NCBI RefSeq assembly: GCF_047511655.1 | Contig: NC_133390.1 | Location: 131,183,583-131,247,582, forward strand | Direction of reading: 5' to 3' | Length of the DNA stretch: 64,000 bases | From: Castor canadensis | Lineage: Eukaryota; Chordata; Mammalia; Rodentia; Castoridae | In this document: positions 36,970-63,224 of the stretch, piece after piece | Numbering within the stretch: the first letter of the stretch is position 1 | Layout: each line of letters begins with the position of its first letter | Program-made: the position numbers and the translations under genes | The notes under the pieces: generated by a model | What the model was told of the DNA's origin: nothing | Database searches by the model: none | What the model saw: only the letters and a program-made list of their open reading frames with translations

Positions 36970-37150
36970 CCTAGAGCTGAATGTGATGGTTCAAGCCTGT
37001 AATCTTAGCTATTCTCAAGGTGAAGATTAGGAGGACTGCATTTCAAGCCAGCTGGGACAAAAAAGTTCACAAGATCCTATCTCAATCAATGGCTGGGCAC
37101 AGTAGTGGGTATCTGTCATTCCATCTACACAGGGAAGCAAAATAGGAGAC
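36970..37150 (+). repeat. B1-like SINE pieces
   Basis: It reads gctgaatgtgatggttcaag, then gatcctatctcaatcaatgg, then gctgggcacagtagtgggt. Confidence 0.6.
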
Positions 37151-37265
37151 TCTGACAAGGGATTAATATACAGAATATATAAAGAACTCAAAAAATTAAA
37201 CACCCAAAGAACAAATAATCCAAACAATAAATGGGCAAATGAACATTTTTGAAAGAAGAAATGGG
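37150..37265 (+). mobile_element. L1 ORF2 fragment
   Basis: The text gacaagggattaatatacag ... aatgggcaaatgaacatttt matches the ORF2 region corresponding to about 9945-10045 in the young L1. The remainder is absent. Confidence 0.65.
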
Positions 37266-37914
37266 ATGGTATAAGGTATATAAATCCTTATTAATCATAA
37301 TAGGCCTTGATGTCTAGAATTGATAAGAATTAGCAACATATAGAGGTACAGCAGAAGCCAAAAGAACTACTATAAGAAGAGGTCACCAGTGATTATTTCT
37401 AGGACATAAGCATGAGGAAGAGAGGAGTGAGGGCACCCAAGCCTTTTATTATGTCTTTCGGCACTGTTAATTTTTTTTTTTAACACCATCAACAGACCTA
37501 AGCACACAGACTAAAAGGAAATGTTTGTGACAAGGACTTATTTCTCTCTGTGTACTTGCTCAGTATAAACTGTGTTTATACCTACTGCCTTGCCCCCCTT
37601 ATTCCCTGGCCCCTGTTGCCAGCTCTTTGCTGATACTAAAAATAACATTCAGGCTTGCTGTTCACCAAGCAACTTTCCTCATGGGCTATGACTCCTTCCT
37701 GAATTATATCTTGCCCCTGTGTGATGCTGCCCAGCCACAGGAAGCTTATTGTTACTTGTGATGCTGGCTAACAGCGCTATGCCCATCAGCAATGACCTGC
37801 TGTCCTTGTTTTGTTACAAACTTGCTCATGAGAAATGAATAGCAATTGTTTTATAAGCATTTTACATCAAAAGCACATAAGTAATATCAAAATAAATAAC
37901 ATTGAACTACACTA

Positions 37915-38035
37915 CTGAGCCAGGTGTGGTGGTACATGCCTGTAATCCCAGCACTCTAGAGGCAGAGGCAGATCATGAGTTTGAGCCAGCCTAAGCTACA
38001 CAGTAAGACCCTGTCTCAAGAAACAAACAAACAAC
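37915..38035 (+). repeat. B1-like SINE
   Basis: It reads gccaggtgtggtggtacatg ... acagtaagaccctgtctc, a well-preserved monomer. Confidence 0.85.
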
Positions 38036-38109
38036 AACAAAACTACACTACTTTTTCCATACTTGCTTCGCTGACCCCAGGGAGTGTGGAAGAGCAAAGC
38101 AGAGAGAGG

Positions 38110-38210
38110 ACTTTTTTTTCTTCTTTGGTGCTGGGGATTGAACCCAGGGTCTCACACAAGCCAGGCAAGTAGTATACCACTGAATTACATCCCCACATCC
38201 CTGGCACTTC
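38110..38210 (-). repeat. ID-like SINE, reverse orientation
   Basis: It reads ggtgctggggattgaaccca, then gccaggcaagtagtatacca. Confidence 0.75.
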
Positions 38211-39098
38211 TTTTTTAACTACCAATTATTGAGATATAAATGATATATAGTGAAATTCACAGTTGTTAAGTATATAGTTGGATGAGTTTTTATAAGTGGA
38301 ACCAACACCCCAGTCAACTCTCTGGGGCCCAGTTCCTTTACGGTGTAAAGGAGTTGGAATAAATGATTTTTCTATGATCCTTTTAACAGTTCCATAAATT
38401 CTGATTCATTGAGAACTCTGAGGGGCAATAAACTCATTGGGATGGCTTTGAGCAAGACAGTTTTTAGTGTTCCTGCCCAATCCAGAACATTCTTTCGTCT
38501 CTCTTCTCTACCAGTCACTGATCTGGAAGCCTGTAACTATATTTGATGAACCCTTTTAGAGAAAAATCTTTCTAGTCACAACTATATTCTCCTATGAAGA
38601 AAACTGAGCAGCGGAAGCTAGTGTTCAGAGAAAACAAAGCAGATGTACAAAGAGGGTTCATAGACAAAAAGGGTGACAGTAGGAAATTTATTTTGCTCTC
38701 ACTGCTGAAACATCAGTTTCTGGTCCTAGTAAACAATTGACAGCTGAATTTAATTCCCTCATATGACTTTCACAAAATATTCCTATCTCTAATCATTCCT
38801 TTACTGTTTTTTTTTTTCCCTCACTTAAGCTAGTACAAGTTGGTTTCTTATAATCAGGAAGCCCTATCAAATACAGTATGGAACTCATTCCTTCATAACC
38901 TCTACTCCCTTCACTACAGGTATATGCCTGGTCAGGGAAGACATCAGACATCAGACTTCCTGCCCCTGAATATGGGATTGGCACCTGAGGAGAGTAAGTC
39001 AGCAGCACAGGAGTGAATTAGTGATAGAAGCCAGGAAGGTGTACAAAGGCTGGCTGGCAAGGTAGTAAGGAGAAAAGCAGGCACAGAGAGGGAAGGAG

Positions 39099-39120
39099 AT
39101 GATGATGATGATCATCATCA
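39099..39120. repeat. Palindromic GAT/ATC trinucleotide tract
   Basis: A GAT repeat turns directly into its complement, giving a perfect 20-bp inverted repeat with no loop spacer. Confidence 0.8.
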
Positions 39121-39229
39121 TGGTGATTCTGAGATATACCCTATTTTCCTGCTACAGGCAGGTCTGTGTCCCACCCACCCCAAATTCCTGTGTTGAAATT
39201 CTAATGTGATGGCATTAAAAGTGGGGTCT

Positions 39230-39312
39230 GGCTAAGTGTGTTGCTCAAGTGGTAGAGTGCTTGTATAGAAAACAGGAGGTCCTGGTTTCAAACCCCAGTA
39301 CTGCCAAACTAA
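39230..39312 (+). repeat. ID-like SINE nested in MLT1
   Basis: It reads ttgctcaagtggtagagtgc ... ggtttcaaaccccagtactg. Confidence 0.8.
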
Positions 39313-39494
39313 CAAAAAGTGGGGGCTTTGGCAAGCAGTTGGGTCCCTCACAATAGGATTGGCATATTTAAAAAAAAAAATGGGAGAAAGCTTGTTTTTT
39401 CTTTCCTCTTCTTCACCATATGAAGATATAAGATGGCCACCTATAAGCCAGTGGAAGTATGCCTTCACCAGACATTGGATCTGAAGGCATTCTG

Positions 39495-39715
39495 ATTTTT
39501 TTTTTTTTTTTTTGGTGGGACTAGGGTTTGAACTCAGGGCTTCCTATTTAGAAAGCAGGTGCTCTACCACTTGGACCTCCAGTCCATTTTGCTCTGGTTA
39601 TTTTAGAAATGGGGTCTCAAGAACTATTTATCCAGGCTAGCCTCAAACCTTGATCCTCTGGATCTTTGCCTCCCAAATAGCTAGGATTACAGGAGTGGGC
39701 CACCGGCACCGGGCT
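39495..39715 (-). repeat. Dimeric SINE nested in MLT1, reverse orientation
   Basis: A poly(T) start, then ggtttgaactcagggcttcc, then the B1-like complement ending gccaccggcacc. Flanks ctgaaggca and ttgaaggca look like a decayed target duplication. Confidence 0.8.
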
Positions 39716-40039
39716 TGAAGGCACCTTGACCTTCCAGTCTCCAAAACTGAGAACAAATGTTATTAAGCCATCCAGTCAATAGTAAGACGTTCTAAGTCTG
39801 AACTGAGGCACTTCTTCAATAAAGACACCCTTACTTCCTCCCTAAATTAGAGTAAGTTTCCCTTCCTATTAGTTGATACCAAATAAACTCTTAGGAGTGT
39901 TCATTAACTTGATGACTGTAGTGATGGTTTCATGCACTTATATGTCAAAACCAATCAAATTTTATTCTTTAAATATGTATAGTTCTTATACTTAATTGTA
40001 AATCAAGTTATAAAAAGATGTGAAAAGAAACTAATAACC

Positions 40040-40355
40040 AAATTTTTTGGCAGTACTGGGATTTGAAGTCAACACCTTGCTTTTGCTAAGCAGGCACTCT
40101 ATCACTTTGAGCCACAATCCCAGTCCTTTTTGCTTTGGTTATTTTTGATAGGGTCTCACATTTACACCGAGGCTGACCCAGACTGCAATCCTCGTTTATG
40201 TCTCTTGCCTTAGTTGGGACAAGGCAACAAGGCATGCATCACCATGCCCAGCTTATTAGTTGAGATGGGGTCTCATGAACTCTTTTACATGGGCTGACCC
40301 AAACAGTGATCCTTCCATTCTCTGCTTCCTGAGTGAGCTACTGTGCTCAGCTGTT
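40040..40355 (-). repeat. Compound SINE, reverse orientation
   Basis: It reads ggcagtactgggatttgaag, then caggcactctatcactttga, then two partial B1-like complements. Confidence 0.7.
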
Positions 40356-40707
40356 TACTCAATTCTTTCGGTTATTTATGACCACAAGTAATGTACACAG
40401 TACATTTAAAGGGTCCTTTATTATGGCTGTGCTATTTTGTACTTAATATTAGTACTTCTTTTTTATTCTATTGCCTTCTTACCTCCCAGCACCCAATGCC
40501 CACCCAACCCTCATTGAGAACAATTTATAATAGCGTCACAACCAGGTTGATGAACTCTAATTCATAATCAGAACTAAAATATAAGATCTTACACATTTTT
40601 AAAATTTATCAAGTTTTATATTTTAATCTCTAAATCCCTTTCAGGAATTAAGCTTAGGATAATTAATTTTTCATAAATGAATGCTATGGCTTATGTCAAA
40701 ACCATTG

Positions 40708-40772
40708 GGGCTGGAGACGGTTAGTGGTAGAGCACATTTCACGTGTAGAGGCTCTGGATTCAATCCCCATAT
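40708..40772 (+). repeat. Older tRNA-derived SINE fragment
   Basis: It reads gttagtggtagagcacattt, then ctggattcaatccccat; this is like the unit at 13020. Confidence 0.6.
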
Positions 40773-40934
40773 GCATGTGTGCGTGTGCACTCATTTCCTT
40801 AGATTACAGCCTCTTTTAAGGACAGGGTCAAATTATCTTAATTCCCAAATTTACAAGCACAGTATTCTAGTACAGAGCATAAGTGAGGAAAGATATATGG
40901 ATAAAAGATTAAAATTCAGGTGAGATAGGAAGAA

Positions 40935-41092
40935 AAAAAGGGTGTGTGGGTACAGATCATGTAGAACCTTGTAGGCCATGATAAAGACTCTGGATTTTAT
41001 TCTGATGGTGAGAGAAAGTTATTAGAGGGTTTTGAGTAGAGAAGTTGCATTACCTGACTCATATTTTAAAGTAAGGATTCCTCTGGTTGCTC
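40935..41092 (+). repeat. Ancient dispersed repeat fragment
   Basis: The text accttgtaggccatgataaa ... gagggttttgagtagagaag belongs to the same old family as 43460, 51110 and 61755. Confidence 0.5.
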
Positions 41093-41600
41093 TGTGAAAA
41101 ATCCGTATGAAGGAAATATGGAAACAGGATACCTACCAAAGGGTATACCACAACGAAAGGGTACACTAAAAGACAGACACAAAACTTTTCACAGAAACTT
41201 TATTCATAATGATCACAAACTGGAAACAATCCAAATTTCTGTCAACATTAGAATGGATAAGTTGTGGCACAGTCATACAATGGAATATGACACAGAAGCT
41301 ACTACAACATGGATTATTCTTGCAGACATAATGCTGAACAAAAATACAAAAGAGTGCACATAATTATTCCACTTACATAGTTTCAAAACAGGCAAAACTA
41401 ATTAATGGTGATGACGGCCAGACTCACAATTGTCTGTGTTTATGGGAGAGGCATAGGGCACCTATTGGGTAACAGAAATATGGTCTACCTTGATCTGGGT
41501 GGTGCATTCATGGGTGAATATAAAAGTCCAGGTGTTCACTTGGTATTTGTAAACTTTTATCTCAATGAAAAAAGCAAAAATACATTTTTAAAAATAATTA
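41093..41600 (+). mobile_element. Old L1M 3' end
   Basis: It reads ctggaaacaatccaaatttc, then catacaatggaatatgacac, then aaaacaggcaaaacta, the classic L1M 3' region. The 89-codon ORF inside is a chance remnant. Confidence 0.75.
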
Positions 41601-41801
41601 TATAAACGGAGTCCTATAGCCATGTTAACCAGTAGGGTTTGTCTTCCAAATATTTCTGGTTTTGTTTGTCCAACTTATGGGCATGCACTTTAAGGGCCTG
41701 TAAGTTATTTGGCAAACTTTCTTTTTGCATTTCTCAAAGTAAGCAGCACACCCATGGGGGTATCTGCTTTGTCAGCCCAAGCTCCAGAATGAGGACACTT
41801 T

Positions 41802-42012
41802 AGAGCAAGAATTAGTGAACTTTTCTTTGTAAAAGGCCCAAAAGTAAATATTCTAGGCTTTGTGGGATATACACTCTGTTAAAACTATAACTCTGCTTTG
41901 ATAGAGCAAAATCAGCCAGACAATTCATGAACGGACAAGCTGTACTCTAATAAAACTTTAGAGAAACATCAAGCAGGATGGACTTTGCCTGTGGGGTGTA
42001 GTTTGCCAGCTT
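41802..42012 (+). mobile_element. hAT-Charlie-like DNA transposon fossil
   Basis: It reads ttctttgtaaaaggcccaaa, ttctaggctttgtgggatat, actctaataaaactttagag and gtagtttgccagcttc, in the order of a common non-autonomous hAT family. I could not assign the subfamily. Confidence 0.6.
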
Positions 42013-43129
42013 CTTATCTACAGCAAAGTCTACAGTCAAATTATTTGAGACACTAAAATTTTATAATTGTTACCCCATAGCAACATGACGCAGAAATTGG
42101 ATCCCTGTTTACAAAAAACTAAAATACTGAACTCACTGGCTTAGTGACTAGTTGACAGGCATTCAGGAAATTGCTATTAGAGGATGAAAGAAATAACTTC
42201 ACAGGGCAACTCATATTATGGAGAGGTGAAATTGTCCCTTGGGATAAACCGAAAGGCAGGTAATCTACCCTTTACTAACAAAACAAAACAAAACAAAAAA
42301 GAAAGAAAAACTAATTATTTTGTGGTTGCTGTTCACTGCATTTGACAATATGTACAGAAGAGATGAATCCAGAAAGGAATGAGTCAGTTTTCAGGCAGAA
42401 ATAAGAATAGAGAATTTATAAGGTCAAGTACTTACTGTGTAGAATGAGGCAACTTTTCTATTACAAGATAAAAATGAGAAATCCTTTAACCCAAAGGATC
42501 TAATCATTGGATGACTATCATAACTACTGTCAAGATCTGAGTGAGTTAATGGGCCTTAGACTATAAATTCAATTAAGACTGTGACACCAGTTAATCCCTT
42601 AAATTGGGCATAACAGCTTCTGCAAAGAGACTAAAGGTTTGGCTCTCCTACTTAGGACTGAAAAGCCCCAGTGACCCAGAGATTAAATTTAGAGGCATGG
42701 GAACAAGCAAGCAAAGAAACAAGTGAATCTAAAAGTACATATTAACTAGATGTCATTTTTTGGGTCATCTTCCTTGGGGAGGTGATGAGGGCATTCTGCA
42801 GGTAGAAAAGCAAGTGAAGTATATATCCACTGATCAGAAAAGCCAAGTCATTCTTCTAAGTTTGTTAAATTTACTTACTTTTAAATTCCAGAAGAGCCAT
42901 AAGTCATCTGTAAAGGAAAGTAGCAAGTAAATAGCAAGCCATTTTCTCCTAGGGTTGATGCCTACAAAAGGAAAAATGGATGTTAAGTCTTATGTGGCAC
43001 TTTCTCTAATACTGAAGGTAAAATTTTAATTACGAAAGTATTATTTTAGTTCAATCTAAGAAGTTATCCAATCTTTTCCCTCTATATGTAGGTCCCTTTG
43101 GAAATTAAATAATAATAAGACTTTATTTC

Positions 43130-43460
43130 ACGGAAGTACTTAGTATTACCTAGTGGATTTATGTGAGTACACCTGGGTTTGAATGCTAACTTTACTACTC
43201 ATCATGTTTACTAGGGGAAATTGAAGTCTCAGTTTGTTTCCTTAACAACATACACATATTTGAACCACATGCTAAACACTGCACTAAATTCTGGAAATAC
43301 AACAATGAGGTCCCTAGTCACAAAGAACTTAAGTTTCACTTCTTAATTTGCAACATGTGGCTAACAACTACCCAGAGAACAGGCAGGACGAGTGTGAAGG
43401 TCAAATGAGACCACGAAAGAGATTCAAAGATTATAAAACACTATACAAATATTTGCCCAA
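43130..43460 (+). repeat. MIR-type SINE, diverged
   Basis: It reads acctgggtttgaatgctaac, then tcagtttgtttccttaa, with MIR-like 3' text later; possibly interrupted by another old repeat. Confidence 0.45.
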
Positions 43461-43900
43461 ACACTTACTGAAATGCCAGGCATTGTGCTAAGCACTAGAG
43501 ATATAGAGCAAGACTTACATGGTCTCTTGCTCTTATAAAGCTTACAGTCTCGCAGCGATCAATAAGTAGAACAATTACTAAGTGTGCAGCTGGGGAAGAA
43601 CAGGTGTTTAAGGAGTGCAGTCAGGGCACTTGGCCGCCATAAAGCTTCCTAGATGAAGTAACATATAAACTGAGAGCTGAAAGATGAACAGGAATTTGCA
43701 TAATCTTCTAAGAGCAATGGTGAAAGCAGTAGAGTGACAGGACCAGATTGACTCCATTTTTGGCTTGGGCAAGGACAGCTGGAAAATTGGCAGTGATTGT
43801 GCCATCTACTGAAGAAAAAGGAAAATGAGAGGAAGCGCAGGCTTGGGGGTAAGATCAATGATGTGTTTTGCCTACGAGACAGCAAAGTAGATTTAAATTA
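43460..43900 (+). repeat. Ancient dispersed repeat fragment
   Basis: It reads ccaggcattgtgctaagcac, then cttacagtctcgcagcg, then gcagtagagtgacaggacc; same old family as at 51110. Confidence 0.5.
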
Positions 43901-44508
43901 GCAATCAGACACAATCTGACAAAAATCTGGAAAGGAAACGTGAATTTGGAAGTATTTGCACACAGGTGGTAACCAAAGCCATAGAAGGAGATGAGATCAG
44001 CTAGGGAGGTAATGTAAGGGAGATAAGCAAGGGAGATTAATTAGGCAGCCTAAAAAAAAGGGAAAAGACTTAATAGATATTAAGGGGAAGAGGTGCCTAC
44101 AAAGACTGAGAAAGCAGACTTAGAGCTAGAATCTCCTCAAAGCTAAAGTAATCAACTATTTCAAAAAGGGTAAGAATATTGACAAAGACTTAATGGGAAA
44201 ACAAATCTTTCAAGAAAACCAGAAAAAAAAGGAGATGGGGTAAGTAACTGGTAAGGGCATTAGAGTTTTCAATAAATGGCACTTATTTTAACTATATTCA
44301 CCAATACCACAGGACCAGTAACAACTATGTATTTATAAAAAAGAGACTGCCATGCAGCTACAGAATTACTCAATACAGAAAACAGTAAAATACACTTTTT
44401 TTTTTAACAAACAAGACTAGTTATAGCAAATTCTCAATCACTGAGGGTCAATTTTTAAAATCCTTTGCTTATGTCTCTCCCCTACTCAGTGATATGATGC
44501 AGACTAAT

Positions 44509-44514
44509 TTTATT
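44509..44514 (-). promoter_or_regulatory. EPM2AIP1: Candidate EPM2AIP1 polyadenylation signal
   Basis: AATAAA on the minus strand, about 2.1 kb past the EPM2AIP1 stop. It is the first canonical hexamer I noticed downstream; others lie further on (about 43.12 and 41.2 kb). Which one is used cannot be told from sequence alone. Confidence 0.25.
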
Positions 44515-44986
44515 ATCACCTTAAACAAAACATATTCAAACTTCACAAAATGTACACAATTTCAATATTTGAGGAACTGGGATTAAAAAGCAGAAGCAGC
44601 TTTCAGGTCTTCCAATCTTTCAAGTAATAAAGCATTTGCTGTGAAAGACAATACAGAAAGCTATTGGAAAATTACCGGTAGAGTTTTCAGTTTTTCACTG
44701 CTGTTTTTTCAGACATTTAAGCAGTTTGCAAACCAAAATGTCAACTCAATATCTTGTCAATACATAACACTTTTCTGTCCTAAACTAATAATGTTTAATA
44801 GGACAGAGCCCTTTAATCTGATTCAGTATTACTTAATTAATTAGTTAAATGCTATTAGGAGCTACTGGAACATATCAATGTTTTTTGCATCTTACCAGCC
44901 AAACATGGAATGCTGGAATTAGTCTTCCCTATTAAGTATAGCATCAGCTTCTACCGGTAATTTGTCCTATCCTTGAAATACGATAC

Positions 44987-45193
44987 TGTACACTGGGCAT
45001 CTACTGGCACTTTGGGAGGGGTAATTCTTCGCAGTGCCAGACTGTCCTGTGCACAGCAGCGGGGAGAGGTCTTTAGCTTACATGCCAGCAGAACCCTCTA
45101 GTAAATATGACAACCAAAAAGGTGACCCTGTACATTTCCCAGCATCCTCTGGAAGGGTTACTGCATTTGGTTGAGAATCACTGTTCCAACTTT
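44987..45193 (-). mobile_element. MER20-type hAT-Charlie fossil, reverse orientation
   Basis: It reads ggtaattcttcgcagtgcca, then gactgtcctgtgcacagc, then ttggttgagaatcactg, the MER20 order read backwards. Confidence 0.7.
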
Positions 45194-46602
45194 GGTTCTT
45201 AGGCTCTTACAGCATCTATTTAGATTGCTTAGGCACCAGTTCCTTCTAAATTCTTGGTTGTATCCTGGTTCCTTGAATTTGCTGGGTTAGTGACAACAGA
45301 ATCGTGCTGCAATACTTAAGACAGGATTTAGTAGCACAACAGTTTTCAAATTGTACTTGAGAGTCTGTGAGTTAGTTACAAGTTGGGTCCTGTCTTTTAA
45401 ATCAGTTTTATATATTGGGCTTTCCTGTTAAGAGTGCCTTTCGCAGCGTAAGTTTGAGAATTACTGTTATAGCAAAAAACAGATGTCTTACTAGAAATAT
45501 GGAATTACTACAATCTGTGAATAAGGCTGCTTGAGATTTAAATATTTCTACTTACATTTTCCTAACTACTGAATGAGTAGGACAGTTCTTAATTCTAGAA
45601 TAAATCCATTTCCAGCAGCTAACAAAATCTGATATTGTATCATTTTAAAATAAAGTGTTTCCTTTAAGCAGGTTCTTTATAAAGTAATACCACCCATGCA
45701 GATAAAACAAATAAGCTAAAATATCTCACAACTCTTCAAGTGCAAAAATCTTTTCCTCACCCTTTACCATAGGGCCAAATTTCTGTCTAGCGTAGAAAAA
45801 AGAATTACTAAATAACAAAGGTTAAAATTCTATACTTACCATAGTCCTTTGATAGATAAGCTGACAAAACAGCCCCCAGTTGTGAAAAATTCAGGGGAAG
45901 CCCCCCCCCAATTAATTGACTATTCTTATCTCAAAATTGCAGGAAGCCTCTTAAATCAGCAACCTTATAAATTGTTCCTCTTCCTAAAATTTTGATTATC
46001 TCCTCCTTTAGTAGTATCAGTATCACTGGGTGTGAGGAGTAGCGAGAGGGAGGAAATCTGTCAATATTTACTTTAGACTCAGAAATACAAAAGTGTCAAA
46101 CATTTTGTTAGACAAAAATACCTCCACTCTACATACATTGTTCCTTTTCTGAAACTTAGAAACTTGCTATGTGAATTTCTGAAAATTAGTTCATACATAC
46201 ATTTAAGAAGTTGATAATTTTGACTGTATTTATCAGAATTTTAACACTTTGTTAAATTAAGATCTAAAATTTTGGCATATATCTTCAGAACACTTTAAAA
46301 CCAGATTTCTAATTCAACTCACATTATCAGTATTAAACTTGATGAAAATTAATTATACCATAAAAATAACAATGACTTTGCCATTAAACTAAGTTTTTAA
46401 AAAGCTGGTATTCTCATGTTTCAGTTCCATGCTGCCAGATGAGATGGAAAAAAGGCAACTGTCAGAAGGATTTGAATTGTGATCAATTTGGACATCTTGT
46501 AATAAACTCAGTACTTTGTAATCTTGAAAAAAAAAATCAAATTTTTGCTTCTAACATTGAATTCTTGTTTAGTTGAATTGTTTCAATGTCGTATTACAAG
46601 GC

Positions 46603-48429
46603 TTATGGATTAGATTCACTTCTTTCTCTCACAAGGTCATCCCAACGGGGATCCATTTCAGTTGTGGCAACCCGAAACAGGGCTTGGAGATGCTCATCTG
46701 TCAGTGGCTGGCTCAAAGTGTGTTGGTTTCGAGTCAAATATGAAAAAGCCTTTTCGCAGATTTGGTTACTATCAAACAAGGATGCCACCTTATAGGCAAC
46801 CCCTTTGATAATTGGGTAAGATTCAGCAGACAGTCCAGCATAGAACTGCCCCAAGTCTTTGACTCGGTACTCATTCCAAAGATCAGTGTTCGCCTGAAGT
46901 TTTGTTAGCTCCACTCTTACTGAAATAGGTGCATATTCAGGCTTAAAGCTGAATGGATTTGAAAAAAGTTCCAAGTCCTTTTTAATGAACCTGAGATCCT
47001 TAAAATGTCTCTCAAAATCTTTTTGTAGACGAGAGATCACCATTTGATACCTGTCAGGATCAAAGATTTTTTGATCTTCCTTAAACTGCTGTTTAAGCTC
47101 ATCAACAACTATGCTGAGGGCGGGAAAGTCTGTTAGATTGTTTTCCTCAATATGTGTCTGAAATGAATTCAGCTTACCCTCAAAAGCACAAATACGGTCA
47201 AAGGCAGCCGCTGCAAAGACTTTAGTAATTTGCAATTCTTCACTGAGTTCTCGAAGATAATCCATAATATCCACCAAGAAGCCAAAGTCACAAAGCCACT
47301 GCTTGTCTGTGAAATGGACTGTTGTTGCCCCTACTGAAACCAAGAAGGCTTCTATTTCTTTTCTCAGTGAAAATATTAGTTTTAAAGTTTTCCCTCTTCT
47401 AAGCCAATTGTTCAGACATCGTCCATTAACCCTTTCACCGTGCTCTGATTCAGACTCAGTTAGTAACGGCTGAAACTCAGGTCGTCTAACGCCTCTGGTC
47501 TTAATCATAACTATCCACTCGGATATGGTATTTATGATCTGATTAACGTCTATGTCATAAGAACTCAACAGTTCCAAGTGAAGAAATCCTGAATAGTGGA
47601 TCACATTCCAACAGTTAGGGCTTACAGCCTTTTCTCTCATGTATGACACCAGTCCTGAGTTCTCACCAATCATCCTCAACGTGTGGGTGGTGGTCAGGCC
47701 AACCATTCGCTGCAAGCTGAGCCCTGCTGTCTGCAGGGCCTCTAGAATCGCCGACATGAGCGCACCGACACTAAAGTGATGAGTCAGGTTGATAATGGTC
47801 AGAAGATCTTCTTGCACCTCCAAGTCGTGGCCCACACCACGGATAAAGACTAGGAGGTAGTTCTCATAGGCCACAAAAGCCTGGTCGTCCAAGGCAAGGG
47901 AATAGGCTTTAAAGTCCCTGGCTCGGTTAAAAAGCTGATTACGCAGGTTGCTGTCAATGCTCAGAATCCTCTGCCTTGTGATCTCTGGAGATAAATCAAT
48001 GCCTTCCAGCACACCCACGTGATCGGGCAGTACCTCTCTAAGCAACACCTCCATGCACTGGTGCACAAAGTCTCCCTCACCCCAGCCACGACCCTTCAAG
48101 GCCAATAGGCGGCAGAGCCCGAGGCCTGCACGCGCAGCTCTCTCCTCGGGAGTGAACGCGGCCGCCATCGACAAGTCGCCCTGACGCAGACGTTCCACCA
48201 AAGCCGCGCGCTCCTCCTCCCCTACAAACCGCTCGTAGAATTCGTGTTCAGCCTCATAGTGGCGCCTGACGTCGCGTTCGCGGGTAGATGCGACGAGGCG
48301 GCGACACACCAGACACAAGGCCCCATCGCCCTCCGGAGGCTCCACCACCAAGTAACGCTGGGTCCATTCCGGCCGGAAAACAAGAGCCTCGTCGACTTCC
48401 ATCTTAATCCTTTTGGGCGTCATCCACAT
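46603..48429 (-). CDS. EPM2AIP1: EPM2A-interacting protein 1, intact single-exon gene
   Basis: This encodes 608 residues on one exon, against 607 in human as I recall. EPM2AIP1 binds laforin (EPM2A) and is linked to glycogen synthase activity. The start is the ATG at 48429-48427, protein beginning MWMTPKR. An in-frame GTG five codons upstream is not a credible mammalian start. Near the N-terminus there is a C-x2-C-x14-H-x4-H zinc-finger pattern (C39, C42, H57, H62). Residues of about 520-595 carry a hAT-transposase-like dimerisation segment ([18 protein letters not shown], then [14 protein letters not shown]). These features fit a domesticated hAT transposase with no active element around it. 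The stop is TAA at 46605-46603. The 5' end shares a CpG-island promoter with MLH1, which lies head to head. No frameshift or internal stop is seen. Identification is very secure; the transposase origin is an inference. Confidence 0.97.
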   Translation of the reverse strand: MWMTPKRIKMEVDEALVFRPEWTQRYLVVEPPEGDGALCLVCRRLVASTRERDVRRHYEAEHEFYERFVGEEERAALVERLRQGDLSMAAAFTPEERAARAGLGLCRLLALKGRGWGEGDFVHQCMEVLLREVLPDHVGVLEGIDLSPEITRQRILSIDSNLRNQLFNRARDFKAYSLALDDQAFVAYENYLLVFIRGVGHDLEVQEDLLTIINLTHHFSVGALMSAILEALQTAGLSLQRMVGLTTTHTLRMIGENSGLVSYMREKAVSPNCWNVIHYSGFLHLELLSSYDIDVNQIINTISEWIVMIKTRGVRRPEFQPLLTESESEHGERVNGRCLNNWLRRGKTLKLIFSLRKEIEAFLVSVGATTVHFTDKQWLCDFGFLVDIMDYLRELSEELQITKVFAAAAFDRICAFEGKLNSFQTHIEENNLTDFPALSIVVDELKQQFKEDQKIFDPDRYQMVISRLQKDFERHFKDLRFIKKDLELFSNPFSFKPEYAPISVRVELTKLQANTDLWNEYRVKDLGQFYAGLSAESYPIIKGVAYKVASLFDSNQICEKAFSYLTRNQHTLSQPLTDEHLQALFRVATTEMDPRWDDLVRERSESNP

Positions 48430-62724
<14,295 letters not shown>

Positions 62725-62854
62725 GTAAGTGGAAATGAACTAATTGGGGGAATATATACACAAAGAATTTTATGAAAACTGGAAATTTTTTAAATACATA
62801 GGTTTTTGGCTTTGGGTTTTTTGTTGGTGGTGGGGGTTGGGGTTCTGTTTTGGT

Positions 62855-63090
62855 TTGGTTTTTTGTTTTTGTTTTTGTTCTGCTCTACTAGGATTTGAAA
62901 TCAAGGCCTTGTACTTGGTAGGCAGGCGCTCTACCACTTAAGCAACACTCCCAATCCTTTTAGCTTTGGTTATTTTTCAGATAGGTCTTGCTAACCTTTT
63001 GCCTGGACTGGGCTTGAACTGCAATCCTGCCCTTCTTTGTATCCCAAGTAGCTGGGATTACAGGCAAGAGTCACCATGCCCCTATAACCC
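62855..63090 (-). repeat. Dimeric SINE, reverse orientation (MLH1 intron 9)
   Basis: A T-rich start with GTTTT units, then taggcaggcgctctaccact, then gtagctgggattacaggc. Confidence 0.85.
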
Positions 63091-63224
63091 ACAGATTTGA
63101 TTACATGGGGAAACCTCATGCCAAAGTATGATTTGATTAGAAAGCTTCTGTAATTTTTTTCCTTAATATGTGCTCAGCTCTTTGATACATACTTATTGCT
63201 GATTGACTATCACAGTTTGGTTTT

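Larger units (their letters stand above)
39150..39795 (+). mobile_element. MLT1-type MaLR LTR with two nested SINEs
   Basis: The blocks 39150-39229, 39313-39494 and 39716-39795 together follow an MLT1 LTR (gtgttgaaattctaatgtga; gatataagatggccacc; tgaaggcaccttgaccttcc). It is old and carries two younger SINEs in opposite orientations. Confidence 0.7.
22600..46600. other. TRANK1-EPM2AIP1 intergenic region
   Basis: Apart from the repeats and the CpG-rich patch listed below, I see no exon-like conserved ORF here. Unassigned blocks longer than 300 bases are 22700-23390, 27815-28670, 29410-30590, 33150-34550, 35600-36390, 37270-37910, 38300-39150 and 42015-43120. The last few kilobases (about 42-46.6 kb) probably include the EPM2AIP1 3' UTR. 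Confidence 0.6.

Noticed and set aside
41094-41363. 89-codon ORF
   Set aside because: Explained by an old L1M 3' region.
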